From Rhodospirillales bacterium (lineage in GTDB: Bacteria > Pseudomonadota > Alphaproteobacteria > ATCC43930 > CGMCC-115725), in the NCBI GenBank assembly GCA_015654725.1, contig JAATGI010000142.1, forward strand, positions 1 through 11,792: 11,792 nt of DNA. The letters run 5' to 3'. Below the pieces are notes generated by a model. The model had not been told where the DNA came from, searched no databases, and saw only the letters and a list, made by a program, of their open reading frames with translations. Within the stretch, counting starts at the first letter, position 1. Every line of letters starts with the position of its first letter. Position numbers and translations under genes: made by a program. Of the stretch, positions 1 to 7,414 are shown in pieces.

Positions 1-435
1 GCGCACGGCAAAAGCAACCCGGTCGCCGACCAAGGCAAAGGCCGCCGGTACGATGCCGCCCGCCACCGCGCCGCTCACGGCGCGGGCGGCCATCAGCGTC
101 GCGAAGCTCGGCGCCACGGCGCAAGCGGCGAAGCTCACCGCGAGCAGCGCCAGGCTGATCTTGATCACGACCGATTTGCCGAACGCGTCGGCGAGCGGTC
201 CCAGAATCGGCTGCGATACCGCGTAGGAAAGGCCATAGGCGGTCACGAGCCAAGCCGCGCGGTGCAGCGATTCGCCGAACTGCCCCGCCACCAGCGGCAA
301 CATCGGGTCGATCGCGCGCACCGAAATATTCGAGGCGAAACAGGCGAGGCCGAGCACGAACAGCGGCATGGGCGCGGCCACGCTCGCGCCCGCCATGCCG
401 CTCCCGGCTTCCTCGATCCCCTCGCTCTCGGCCAT
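1..435 (-). CDS. MFS transporter, N-terminal part (runs off left edge)
   Basis: This is the N-terminal 145 residues of a major facilitator superfamily permease; the rest lies beyond the left edge. Reading from ATG at 435, a short polar N-terminus is followed by hydrophobic helices. They carry the MFS loop 2-3 signature GPLADAFGK (motif A, G-x-L-a-D-x-x-G-k) and then the helix 4 pattern RAVSGAVAGGIVPAAFALVGDR. The helix 1-2 region (SVRAIDPMLPLVAGQFG) resembles drug/sugar efflux permeases of the 12-TM DHA1 type, so an inner-membrane proton-coupled exporter is likely, but the substrate cannot be read from this part. No strong Shine-Dalgarno precedes the ATG (only GGGCGGCG), and another in-frame Met lies 13 codons inside. 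It is divergent from the caspase-family gene. Family assignment is firm; substrate is unknown. Confidence 0.85.
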   Translation of the reverse strand, partial: MAESEGIEEAGSGMAGASVAAPMPLFVLGLACFASNISVRAIDPMLPLVAGQFGESLHRAAWLVTAYGLSYAVSQPILGPLADAFGKSVVIKISLALLAVSFAACAVAPSFATLMAARAVSGAVAGGIVPAAFALVGDRVAFAVR

Positions 436-481
436 CGCCGCCCGTTGATAAGGGGTTTGGCGGGCACGATCCATCCGTTCC

Positions 482-2137
482 TTGCGGCGAATAGATGCAC
501 GGCGCCGGGGCTTGCGCGGCCGAGGGCGCCTAAGCCATTATTTCCGCGAGCGGGGGGCCATACGGCGACTCATTGGATTGGCGGCGGTTGCGCTGGCGGT
601 GGGAATGGCTTGCGGCGCGGCGCATGCCGAGACCGAGGGCAAGCGCGTCGCCTTGGTGGTCGGCAACGCCAGCTATCAGAACGCGCCGAAATTGCGCAAT
701 CCCACCCGTGACGCCGACGCGATGGCGCGGAGTTTGCGCGCCACCGGCTTCGAGGTGATCGAGGTCAAGGACGCGACCAAGCAGAAGCTTGAGCGCGCCA
801 TCGTCGAATTCGGCACACGCCTCGCCAAGGGCGGCGTCGGCCTGTTCTTCTATTCCGGCCACGGCATGCAGGTGAACGGCAAGAATTACCTGATCCCGGT
901 GGATGCCGAATTGGCCGCCGAGGGCGCGGTCAAGGTCGAAACCACGGATGTCGATCTGGTGCTGGACCAGATGACGCTGGCCGAAACCGGCTTCAACATG
1001 GTGATCTTGGATGCGTGCCGGAATAATCCGTTCGAGCGGAAGTTCCGCAGCGTCGGCGGCGGTGGGTTGGCGGCGGTGGACGACGCGCCGAAAGGGACCT
1101 TGATCGCCTACTCCACCGCGCCGGGCAAGGTGGCGATGGATGGCGAGGGCGCTAACGGCGTCTATACCACGGAACTGTTGAAGGCGATGCAAACCCCTGG
1201 CCTGACCGCCGAGGATGTGTTCAAGCGGGTACGCGTCGCGGTCACCGGCGACGCGCAGACGCCGTGGGAGGAATCCTCACTCACCGGCGAGTTTTATTTC
1301 GTGGCGCCGCAACCGGCAATGGCCGCGCCGCCGCCCCTGCCGCAACCGGCCGCCAATACCGGCCAGGATGCCGAAATCGCGTTCTGGAACTCGGTCAAGG
1401 ACGACAAGAACGCGGAGGCGTTTCGCGCCTATCTCGCCAAGTATCCGAACGGGCAATTCATCGAATTGGCTAATCTCAAGATCGAGGAGATCGAAGCGGC
1501 GGCACAGCAGGTCGCGATGGCGACACCGCCGGCGCTGGCTCAAGCGCCATCATCGCTGGCTCAAGCGCCATCATCGCTGGCTCCCGCGACCAAGGCCTGT
1601 CCGGCGCCCGGCACCGAAATACGCGAGTCGGACGGGAGTTCATTTCGAATCGAGAAGGTCGACGGACTGTCCTGTTGTGGCACGGCAACCCTAAACGGCC
1701 CGGGTCAGCCGCTTTGCGCCTATGGTGGGGTGCTCATCCACGGCGTGTCGATTTTTAGATCGGAAGAATATTTTTCTAAGGCCAAAGACGAGGTGGCCAA
1801 GCTATGGCCGCTGCAAGTCGGCAAGAAGGTGGCATTTGACTGGGTCTCGACGGGCGGACACTTCGCTCTTCTCTACAGCGAACGATACGAAGTCACGCGC
1901 ACCGATACGATCACTGTTCCAGCCGGCACATTCCAGGTCTTTGAAGTGACGCACGAGCGTAAAAACCGTACCCAAAGGCTCGAAGCCGGGGTGAACAATC
2001 GGGCTGAGGATGGGATCGAACATTTTTATCTCGATCCGGCCAGCGGTGTTGCCGTCAAGTATGAATATTTGGCCGTGTTATCGGCAGCCTCTGACGCAAA
2101 CCACAGTTGGGAAGCAGTCTCGATCACGAATCCATAG
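482..2137 (+). CDS. Secreted caspase-family (peptidase C14) protein with extra C-terminal domain
   Basis: This is probably an exported cysteine peptidase of the caspase/metacaspase fold. From the TTG at 482 it has 551 residues. A signal peptide (RRLIGLAAVALAVGMACGAAHA) ends near residue 49. The p20-like domain covers about 53–270: RVALVVGNASYQ strand, catalytic His127 in YSGHGMQ, catalytic Cys179 in DACRNNPF, and AYSTAPG. A short module at about 299–340 (FWNSVKDDKNAEAFRAYLAKYP) is a type often found C-terminal to bacterial caspase domains. It is followed by a Pro/Ala linker with two LAQAPSS repeats and an unrecognised domain at about 373–551 with four cysteines, containing VPAGTFQVFEV and HFYLDPASGVAVKYEY. 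The start is uncertain: TTG at 482 and 512 are the legal options, but the signal peptide would begin most naturally at ATA 560, behind GAGCGGGGGG. Family is clear; substrate and role (stress, secretion or signalling) are unknown. Confidence 0.85.
   Translation: MRRIDARRRGLRGRGRLSHYFRERGAIRRLIGLAAVALAVGMACGAAHAETEGKRVALVVGNASYQNAPKLRNPTRDADAMARSLRATGFEVIEVKDATKQKLERAIVEFGTRLAKGGVGLFFYSGHGMQVNGKNYLIPVDAELAAEGAVKVETTDVDLVLDQMTLAETGFNMVILDACRNNPFERKFRSVGGGGLAAVDDAPKGTLIAYSTAPGKVAMDGEGANGVYTTELLKAMQTPGLTAEDVFKRVRVAVTGDAQTPWEESSLTGEFYFVAPQPAMAAPPPLPQPAANTGQDAEIAFWNSVKDDKNAEAFRAYLAKYPNGQFIELANLKIEEIEAAAQQVAMATPPALAQAPSSLAQAPSSLAPATKACPAPGTEIRESDGSSFRIEKVDGLSCCGTATLNGPGQPLCAYGGVLIHGVSIFRSEEYFSKAKDEVAKLWPLQVGKKVAFDWVSTGGHFALLYSERYEVTRTDTITVPAGTFQVFEVTHERKNRTQRLEAGVNNRAEDGIEHFYLDPASGVAVKYEYLAVLSAASDANHSWEAVSITNP
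1534..1575 (+). repeat. Two exact 21-bp tandem repeats in the caspase linker
   Basis: Two identical 21-bp units lie head to tail (1534–1554 and 1555–1575), with a partial third copy of 8 bases after them. They encode LAQAPSS twice, then LAP. The unit length is a multiple of three, so changes in copy number keep the frame. The repeat sits in the linker between the caspase half and the C-terminal domain and is likely a slippage-prone spacer. Confidence 0.9.
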
Positions 2138-2153
2138 GTCAGATTGGGGTCTG

Positions 2154-2924
2154 TCATCGAAACAGTGCGCCGCTCTTTGCCGCGGCGCCCTCGACGACGT
2201 GGCCGGCCAGCGAGGCGAGCAGGATTCGCGCTTGAGCAGCGCAACCCGAATCCAACAAGCCGAGAAGATCGTCGGCGTCCGAACTCGCCGCGGCGGCGAT
2301 GATCCGCAGCCTGATCTTGCGGCTGGTGCGTGGGTCCTGAAGCTGAAGCAGGAACACCGCGTTGTCCCGCGCCGGCACCTCCTTGGGCCAGGCGACGGTC
2401 GCCTCGCCCTTGGGCCAAGCGATCTTGGCTTCGGTGCCGCCGGCCAGCGCGGTGATCGCGATCTCGGTGTCCCGTCGCGGCACCGGCCGCCAGAGCACGA
2501 TACCGCTTCCGGCGCGGACGCACTTGGTGCCATTGCTGGTGACGTCGAGAAACCAAGGATCGAGCGGGGCCAGTTTGCCCGCCTCGCCCGCGGCGCGCAC
2601 GCCGCCCACGATCTCAGTCAAATCCGCCGTTAGCATCGCCGTGGCGACACGCTTCAATGCGCCCGGTCCGTCCTTTCTTTCGGCGCCGCCGGGAATCCCG
2701 CGATAGGGGCCGGTGACGGTGACCACCCGTCCTACTTCATCCATCAGCACGACACTAGTGCCCGGAGGCACTGTGATTTCCTGATTGCCGTCGAGGATGG
2801 CGCCGGTCCGCAGCGTCGAGGTCGCCGGCTCGGCCTCGAGCACCACGATTTGTCCGGCCCAGGCTTGGCCGGCACCGAGCACGAGCGCGGCCAAGGCAAA
2901 GAGCAAACGCCGCGAATTTCGCAT
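2154..2924 (-). CDS. Secreted protein with FecR-like N-terminal part, function unknown
   Basis: A 256-residue exported protein of unknown function. ATG at 2924 is chosen because GGGGGAA lies 2 bases upstream and a clean signal peptide follows at once (MRNSRRLLFALAALVLGAGQ, cleavage likely after AWA at 23). The open frame extends 41 codons further upstream but that part has no signal-peptide character. Residues 24–75 (LRTGAILDG, VPPGTSVVLMDEVGRVVTVTGPY) resemble the small beta domain of FecR-type proteins: a gain-of-position statement, then a variable value and a glycine turn. The second half has two parallel segments (IAWPKGEATVAWPKEVPA, then FLLQLQDPRTSRKIRLRII) and ends in a helical tail. 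Only two cysteines, 135 and 228, occur, so a disulfide in the periplasm is possible. It converges on the caspase-family gene with a 16-bp gap and is divergent from the dehydratase. The FecR likeness is by eye only. Confidence 0.7.
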   Translation of the reverse strand: MRNSRRLLFALAALVLGAGQAWAGQIVVLEAEPATSTLRTGAILDGNQEITVPPGTSVVLMDEVGRVVTVTGPYRGIPGGAERKDGPGALKRVATAMLTADLTEIVGGVRAAGEAGKLAPLDPWFLDVTSNGTKCVRAGSGIVLWRPVPRRDTEIAITALAGGTEAKIAWPKGEATVAWPKEVPARDNAVFLLQLQDPRTSRKIRLRIIAAAASSDADDLLGLLDSGCAAQARILLASLAGHVVEGAAAKSGALFR

Positions 2925-3034
2925 GGTTCCCCCAACGCGCATTGCGCGCGCGCCGTAACCCCGCATATTACCGTCGTGTTGTGCCGCGAGATAGCGGGCG
3001 CTAGCATCCAAGGAAGAATTTCGAGGAGGTCGCC
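2925..3034. promoter_or_regulatory. Divergent promoter region between secreted protein and dehydratase
   Basis: These 110 bases separate two divergently transcribed genes and must hold both promoters. For the plus strand, TTGCGC (2942–2947) and TATTAC (2966–2971) are 18 bp apart and could be a weak sigma-70-type promoter for the dehydratase. The strong Shine-Dalgarno AGGAGGT lies at 3024–3030, four bases before its ATG. No operator or riboswitch could be recognised. The -35/-10 pair is a guess by eye. Confidence 0.3.
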
Positions 3035-4741
3035 ATGCCCGAGGCAAACAAAAACTTCAAGCTCAGGAGCAATTTCGAGCCGGGCTCGTTCCGCGAGGCG
3101 GTGCGGCGCGCGCAATGGAAGGCGCTCGGCATCTCCGACGAAGACATGCAGAAGCCCAAGATCGCGGTGGTGAACACGTCTTCCGAGCTCGCGATCTGCT
3201 TCGCGCATCTCGATGGCGTCGCGAAAGTGGTGAAGGACGCGGTGCGCGCCGCCGGCGGCCTGCCGTTCGAGATCAGGACGGCTGCACCCTCGGATTTCAT
3301 CATCGGGCGGGGCGGCGCCGGCGGCGGTGGCGGCTATATCCTGCCGAGCCGCGATCTCGTCGTGAACGATATCGAGATCGCGGTCGAAGGCGCGCAACTG
3401 GACGGCATGGTTTGTCTCTCTTCCTGCGACAAGACTCCGCCCGCGCATATGATGGCGGCGGGGCGTTTCAACATTCCCACCATCTTGGTCGTCTGCGGTT
3501 ATCAGCCCTCGGGCGAGGTCGACGGCCACCATGTCGATATCGAGGAGGTGTTTTTCGGCTCGGTGCAAGCGAGCTTCGGCAAGCTCAGCCAAGAGCAGCT
3601 TCGCCTCATGTCCGACAACGCCATCAAAGGGCCGGGCGTGTGCTCGGGCATGGCGACGGCGAATTCGATGCATGTGGTGTGCGAGGCGATCGGCATGGCG
3701 CTGCCCGGCAGCGCGCCGGTCGCGGCCAACTCGCCCGCCATGTTCCGCTTCGCCAAGGCGGCGGGCGCGCGCATCGTGGATATGGTGTTGGAGGATTTGA
3801 AGCCGCGCCAAGTCATGACCAAGGGCGCGTTCCACAACGCCGTCGCGGCGGTGCTCGGCGTCTCCGGCTCGATCAATTGCATCAAGCATCTGCAGGCGAT
3901 CGCGGTTGAATCGGGCCTCGATCTTGACGTCTTCCAGATGTTCAACGATCTCGGCGGCAAAATCCCGGTGTTGAGCGCGGTGCGGCCCAACGGCGAGGAA
4001 TCGATCGAGAATTTCGAGGCGGCGGGCGGCTGCCGCGCACTGATGAAACAGTTGGAGCCGCTACTCGATACCAAGGCGCTGACTTGTACCGGCAAGACCG
4101 TCGGTGAAAATCTCGCCGGCGTCACGGTGAAAAATCCGGAGGTGATTCGCCCGGTATCGCGCGCCTTCTCGACCGAGGCACCGATCACCATCTTGCGCGG
4201 CTCGCTGGCGCCGGAAAGCGCCATCTGCAAGCTCGGGCTGCGCGGGCCGGGCCGCATTTCCAAATTCGACGGGCCGGCGATCGTGTTCGATAACGGCCCC
4301 GACGCCATCGCCGCCGTGCAACGCGGCGAGGTCAAGCGGGGTCAGGTGCTGGTGGTGCGGGGCATGGGGCCGAAAGGCGGGCCTGGCATGGCGGGACCGG
4401 CCTCGATGGTGGTGTTCGCGGTGGATTCGGCGGGGTTGCAGAACCAGATCGCCTTTGTCAGCGACGGCCAGCTTTCGGGCCTGTGCAACAAAGGCCTGAC
4501 CGTGGCCGAGGTCTCGCCTGAATCGGCCGTGGGCGGGCCGCTGGCGCTGGTCGAGACCGGCGACCGCATCGTCATCGATGTCGATCGGCGCCAGCTCGAT
4601 CTCGATGTGCCCGAAGCGGAACTCGCGACGCGCCGTCAGAAACTCGGCCCGCCGAAGCTGAAACCGGCGCCGGGCTGGCTCGGGATTTATCAACGCAGCG
4701 TTCAGCCCATGTCCACCGGCGCGGTGTTGGTCGAGAAGTGA
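3035..4741 (+). CDS. IlvD/Edd family dehydratase (dihydroxy-acid or sugar-acid dehydratase-like)
   Basis: A 568-residue cytoplasmic Fe-S dehydratase that should remove water from a 2,3-dihydroxy (sugar) acid to give a 2-keto acid. ATG 3035 has a near-perfect Shine-Dalgarno. The three cluster cysteines of the family are present: Cys55 (ELAICF), Cys131 (SSCDKTPPAHMM, whose Lys133 matches the carbamylated Mg-binding lysine) and Cys203 (GVCSGMATANSM). The active-site serine region is SDGQLSGLCNKG, followed by EVSPESAVGGPLALV, where housekeeping IlvD has SGGTxGxxxGHVxPEA. The N-terminal region (FREAVRRAQWKALGISDED) and the insertion GRGGAGGGGGYILPSRD also differ from biosynthetic IlvD. It therefore looks like a paralogue in the branch with sugar-acid dehydratases, not the isoleucine/valine enzyme, though that activity cannot be excluded. 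It stands alone, with no sugar-catabolic neighbours to name the substrate. Confidence 0.88.
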   Translation: MPEANKNFKLRSNFEPGSFREAVRRAQWKALGISDEDMQKPKIAVVNTSSELAICFAHLDGVAKVVKDAVRAAGGLPFEIRTAAPSDFIIGRGGAGGGGGYILPSRDLVVNDIEIAVEGAQLDGMVCLSSCDKTPPAHMMAAGRFNIPTILVVCGYQPSGEVDGHHVDIEEVFFGSVQASFGKLSQEQLRLMSDNAIKGPGVCSGMATANSMHVVCEAIGMALPGSAPVAANSPAMFRFAKAAGARIVDMVLEDLKPRQVMTKGAFHNAVAAVLGVSGSINCIKHLQAIAVESGLDLDVFQMFNDLGGKIPVLSAVRPNGEESIENFEAAGGCRALMKQLEPLLDTKALTCTGKTVGENLAGVTVKNPEVIRPVSRAFSTEAPITILRGSLAPESAICKLGLRGPGRISKFDGPAIVFDNGPDAIAAVQRGEVKRGQVLVVRGMGPKGGPGMAGPASMVVFAVDSAGLQNQIAFVSDGQLSGLCNKGLTVAEVSPESAVGGPLALVETGDRIVIDVDRRQLDLDVPEAELATRRQKLGPPKLKPAPGWLGIYQRSVQPMSTGAVLVEK

Positions 4742-4761
4742 GGGAAGAACTAAAGGTTTGG

Positions 4762-4905
4762 ACCACCAAGGTGCCAAGCGCCTGATCCGACCGCTTTCCC
4801 GTTCCCGCGAAGGCCGGGACCTATTTCACCGTGGACTCCGGCTTTCGCCGGAGAGGCGCGTGGCCTAATGGCGAAAAGGACTTGGCGTCTTGGTGTCTTG
4901 GTGGT
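4762..4905. repeat. MITE/REP-like intergenic element with inverted 8-bp-unit arms
   Basis: The left arm holds two 8-bp units (CCACCAAG, GTGCCAAG) and the right arm three direct units (CTTGGCGT, CTTGGTGT, CTTGGTGG at 4881–4904). ACCACCAAG (4762–4770) is an exact reverse complement of CTTGGTGGT (4897–4905). Between the arms are two hairpins: TCCCG(7 nt)CGGGA at 4803–4819 and CTCCGGC-TTTC-GCCGGAG at 4836–4853. Short palindromic sequences of the type CCCGCGAAGGCCGGG and CTCCGGCTTTCGCCGGAG are common intergenic repeats in alphaproteobacteria, and CTTGGTGTCTTGGTGG strings recur between genes of many bacteria. The element carries no gene, so it would be mobilised, if at all, by an enzyme elsewhere. 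The interval 4742–5006 otherwise holds nothing recognisable. Confidence 0.6.
4836..4853 (+). terminator. Hairpin that may end dehydratase transcription
   Basis: A perfect 7-bp stem with a TTTC loop lies 95 bases after the dehydratase stop. No U-run follows directly (GAGGCGCG comes next), so it is not a canonical intrinsic terminator. It is also part of the repeat element at 4762–4905. It could still stabilise the 3' end of the transcript. Confidence 0.25.
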
Positions 4906-5006
4906 TCACACTTTTTCTTTTCGGCGGTCAGGCCAAATCGCCGCTTCGACAAGGAAGGAATCTCCGCGTCCCAGCTTCCGCCAGGCAGGCTTGGCGTTTC
5001 AAAAAA

Positions 5007-6309
5007 TCAACTCGCGGCGAACAGGCGCCACTCGCCGGGCACGCCTTTCAAGGGACGCAACCCGCGATCGGCGAAATTGAGGCCGGAGCCGGCGACCAAA
5101 TCCTTGACCGTGCTCGAAATCAGGGTCTCGCGCGGCTCGGCCAGCGCGCCGACGCGGGCGCCGATATGAACCGCGATGCCGGCGAGATCGTCGCCGATGA
5201 TTTCGCACTCGCCAGTATGGATCCCGCTCCGGACATTGAGGCCGAGCGAATCGACGGCCTGGTTGATCGCGAGCGAGCATTTGATCGCGCGCGCCGGCCC
5301 GTCGAACGAGGCCAGGATGCCGTCGCCGGCCTTGTTGACCTGGCGGCCGCGAAAGGTCTCCAAGTTGCGCGCCACCACGCCGTAATAGCGTTGCAACAAC
5401 TCGCGCCATCGGGCATCGCCAAGCTCAACCGTGTGGCCGGTCGAATCGGCGATGTCCATGAACATCACCGTGGTCAGGATGCGGTCCGGCTCGGGCCGGT
5501 GATGCGAGCCGGTGAGGAATTCCTCGATCTCGTCCACGAGTTCGTCGACATTTTGCGACCAAGCCATGTGATCGGTGCCCGGCATCTCGACGAATTTGGC
5601 GCCCGGAATCCGCGCCGCCATATCGCGCGCCAATTGGAGCGGAACCACCCGCTCATGCACGCGGTGAAGAACAAGCGTGGGAACGCTGATCGCGGGCAAG
5701 ACCGGCGTCACGTCCGTTTCCGCCACCATCCGAAGCAGGGCAAGGTAATCGCCGACGCCGACGCTCGCCCGCGAGGTCTTGCCCAGCCACTCGCAAAACG
5801 CGGCGTCTTGAACGCGCGACGGCGCCATCAACGCCACCGGATAACCTTGGTCCCAGTTATCCGCCCGGGCGGCCAATGCCCGAGCCGCTGGCTCCATTTC
5901 CGGGGTCTTCGGCACATGGGAAAACGAGCCGAACAACATCAGCGCCGACGCGCGCTCGGGATGAGCGGCGGCGAACAGCATCGCCAGCAGGCCACCCTCC
6001 GACTGCGCGAAAATCGCGGCGTGCGACGAACCCGCCGCCTCCGCCACCGCCATGACATCGTCGGCGCTCCTCGAGCATCGGCACCGGGACGCCGCGGTCG
6101 GACAATCCCTGGCCACGCTTGTCGAAGGTGATGACGCGCGCGAAGCCGCCAAGTCGGGCCATGGCGTGGGCGTAGTTGGGATTGTCCCATGCCATTTCGA
6201 TATGCGAGGTGGCGCCGGGAATCACGAGAAGATCGCGCGGCCCTTCGCCGAAAACTTGGTAGGCGATATGGACGTTGCCGCTCTTGGCGTAGCGCGTGAC
6301 GGTCTTCAC
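5007..6309 (-). pseudogene. Alpha/beta hydrolase–class III adenylate cyclase fusion, frameshifted
   Basis: This gene encodes an alpha/beta hydrolase joined to a class III nucleotide cyclase domain, the layout of mycobacterial Rv1900c (LipJ). The start is GTG 6309 after GGGAGAG. Residues 1–82 (to GLSDRGVPVPMLEER) are in one frame and the rest (ADDVMAVAEAAG…) in another; the break is at about 6063–6066. Adding two bases (CGCC to CGCGCC) restores LEERADDVMAV and a 434-residue protein. In that numbering the nucleophile elbow is AQSEGG with Ser104 (Ala replaces the usual first Gly), and the triad His is His248 in GTDHMAW. The cyclase domain (about 275–434) has metal Asp286 (FMDIADST), Lys327 and Asp330 (NKAGDG), and AVHIGAR, with His where classical cyclases have Asn. 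It would make cAMP or cGMP in the cytoplasm. It lies 64 bp after holA. The break may be a real mutation or a sequencing error. Confidence 0.82.
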
Positions 6310-6325
6310 GACACTCTCCCGCTGG

Positions 6326-6358
6326 TATCGTGACGATAGGCGATGCCGCGCCGGCGCG
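6326..6358. promoter_or_regulatory. Two small palindromes between holA and the cyclase gene
   Basis: A 12-bp perfect palindrome, CGCGCCGGCGCG (6347–6358), and a 13-bp imperfect one, TATCGTGACGATA (6326–6338, 5-bp arms), lie in the 64-bp gap between holA and the GTG start. The second is 17 bases upstream of the start codon, a plausible operator place. GC-rich palindromes arise easily in this genome, so the case is weak. Confidence 0.25.
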
Positions 6359-6373
6359 CAAGAAACGGCGCCG

Positions 6374-7414
6374 CTAACCCCGCCGCTTCGCCTCGGCGAC
6401 GCGTCGCGCGATGCGCAACAGCGCGTCGCGGCAGATCGCCTCGGGCGGCGGGCCGGTGCGCTTGGCGTTGATCTCGGCTTCGAGCAACAGAGCCAGCGCC
6501 GAGGCGGCGCGGCGCCGAGGCCAATAGCGCAGCTGCGCCGTGACCCGGTCTTGCAGCTTGAAGAATAGCGGCGGGCGCAGATTACGCAGCGCCTCGTCGG
6601 CGCTCGCTCCGGTCTCGATCCGCGCGGCCAGAAGATGCAGCCGCGTCACATAGCGCTGCGTCGCGCGAATGACCGTGATCGGGTTTTCACCCTCTTGATA
6701 GAGTCGGTCGAGCGCCCGCTCCAATCCGACGGCATCGCCGTCGCAGGCCGCGACCGCGACATCGTCCATATCGAGGGCGGCGCTGTCGCCCACCGACGCG
6801 ACCGCGTCGGCGAGCGCGACGCCACCGCCATCGCCGGCATAAAGTGCCAACTTTTCCAGTTCCCGCCGGCTGACGCCGCGATCGCCGCCGAGATTGGCGG
6901 TCAGATAATCCCGCGCCTCCTCCTCGATCCGGATCTTATGCGCGCCCATCACCTCGCCGATCAACGCCCGCACGTCGCGCTCGCTATCCGCATAGCAGGC
7001 GATGGCGGCGGCACTCGCCGCACCCTCGAAGGCGCGGCGCAACGAGGAGCGGCTCGGCAAATCGCCGGCCTCGACCAGAACGAAACCGTCGCCCGGCGGC
7101 GGCGCCTTGAAGAAACCTTGGAACAGGGCGCCGAGCGCATCGCCCGCCTCCCTAACACGGATCAAGCGCCGGCCGCCGAACATGCTCATCTGCCCGACTT
7201 CCGCCGCCAACAAATCCGCATCCCCGGCGAGTGCTCCGGCTGACGGCTCGGCGACGCGGAACGCATCCTTCGGATCGGGGCAGATGGCGCGAGCGAGTTT
7301 ATCGGCCCGCTCGCGCACCAATCCCGCGTCGGGGCCGTAAATCAGCGCGGCGCGGGTGGCGGCGTCCGGCGCGGCCAGGAACGCGTCGGTCCTCCCGGCC
7401 GCGAGCTTGGTCAC
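6374..7414 (-). CDS. holA: DNA polymerase III subunit delta
   Basis: The delta subunit of the clamp-loader complex, which opens the beta sliding clamp so that it can be placed on primed DNA. The 346-residue length matches the family. The N-terminal AAA+-like domain begins with LIYGPDAGLVRERADKLAR, a degenerate nucleotide-binding loop as in HolA (delta does not hydrolyse ATP). FGGRRLIRVREAGD and the PRSSLRRAFE-like stretch (GDLPSRSSLRRAFEGA) follow. The typical motif NLGGDRGVSRRELEKLALY lies at mid-protein, and the C-terminal helical collar has YQEGENPITVIRATQRYVTRL and PPLFFKLQ. The start is GTG 7414, which overlaps the lptE stop by four bases (GTGA), so translation is coupled. Alphaproteobacterial holA commonly follows leuS and lptE, as here. 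Assignment is firm. Confidence 0.93.
   Translation of the reverse strand: MTKLAAGRTDAFLAAPDAATRAALIYGPDAGLVRERADKLARAICPDPKDAFRVAEPSAGALAGDADLLAAEVGQMSMFGGRRLIRVREAGDALGALFQGFFKAPPPGDGFVLVEAGDLPSRSSLRRAFEGAASAAAIACYADSERDVRALIGEVMGAHKIRIEEEARDYLTANLGGDRGVSRRELEKLALYAGDGGGVALADAVASVGDSAALDMDDVAVAACDGDAVGLERALDRLYQEGENPITVIRATQRYVTRLHLLAARIETGASADEALRNLRPPLFFKLQDRVTAQLRYWPRRRAASALALLLEAEINAKRTGPPPEAICRDALLRIARRVAEAKRRG

Noticed and set aside
2744..3889. Long minus-strand open frame opposite the start of the dehydratase
   Set aside because: It overlaps both the divergent promoter region and the dehydratase coding strand, is rich in His/Arg/Ala as antisense frames usually are, and shows no motif.
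4890..6131. Plus-strand open frame of about 400 codons opposite the hydrolase–cyclase gene
   Set aside because: It mirrors the cyclase gene codon pattern, starts inside the repeat element and has no domain signature.
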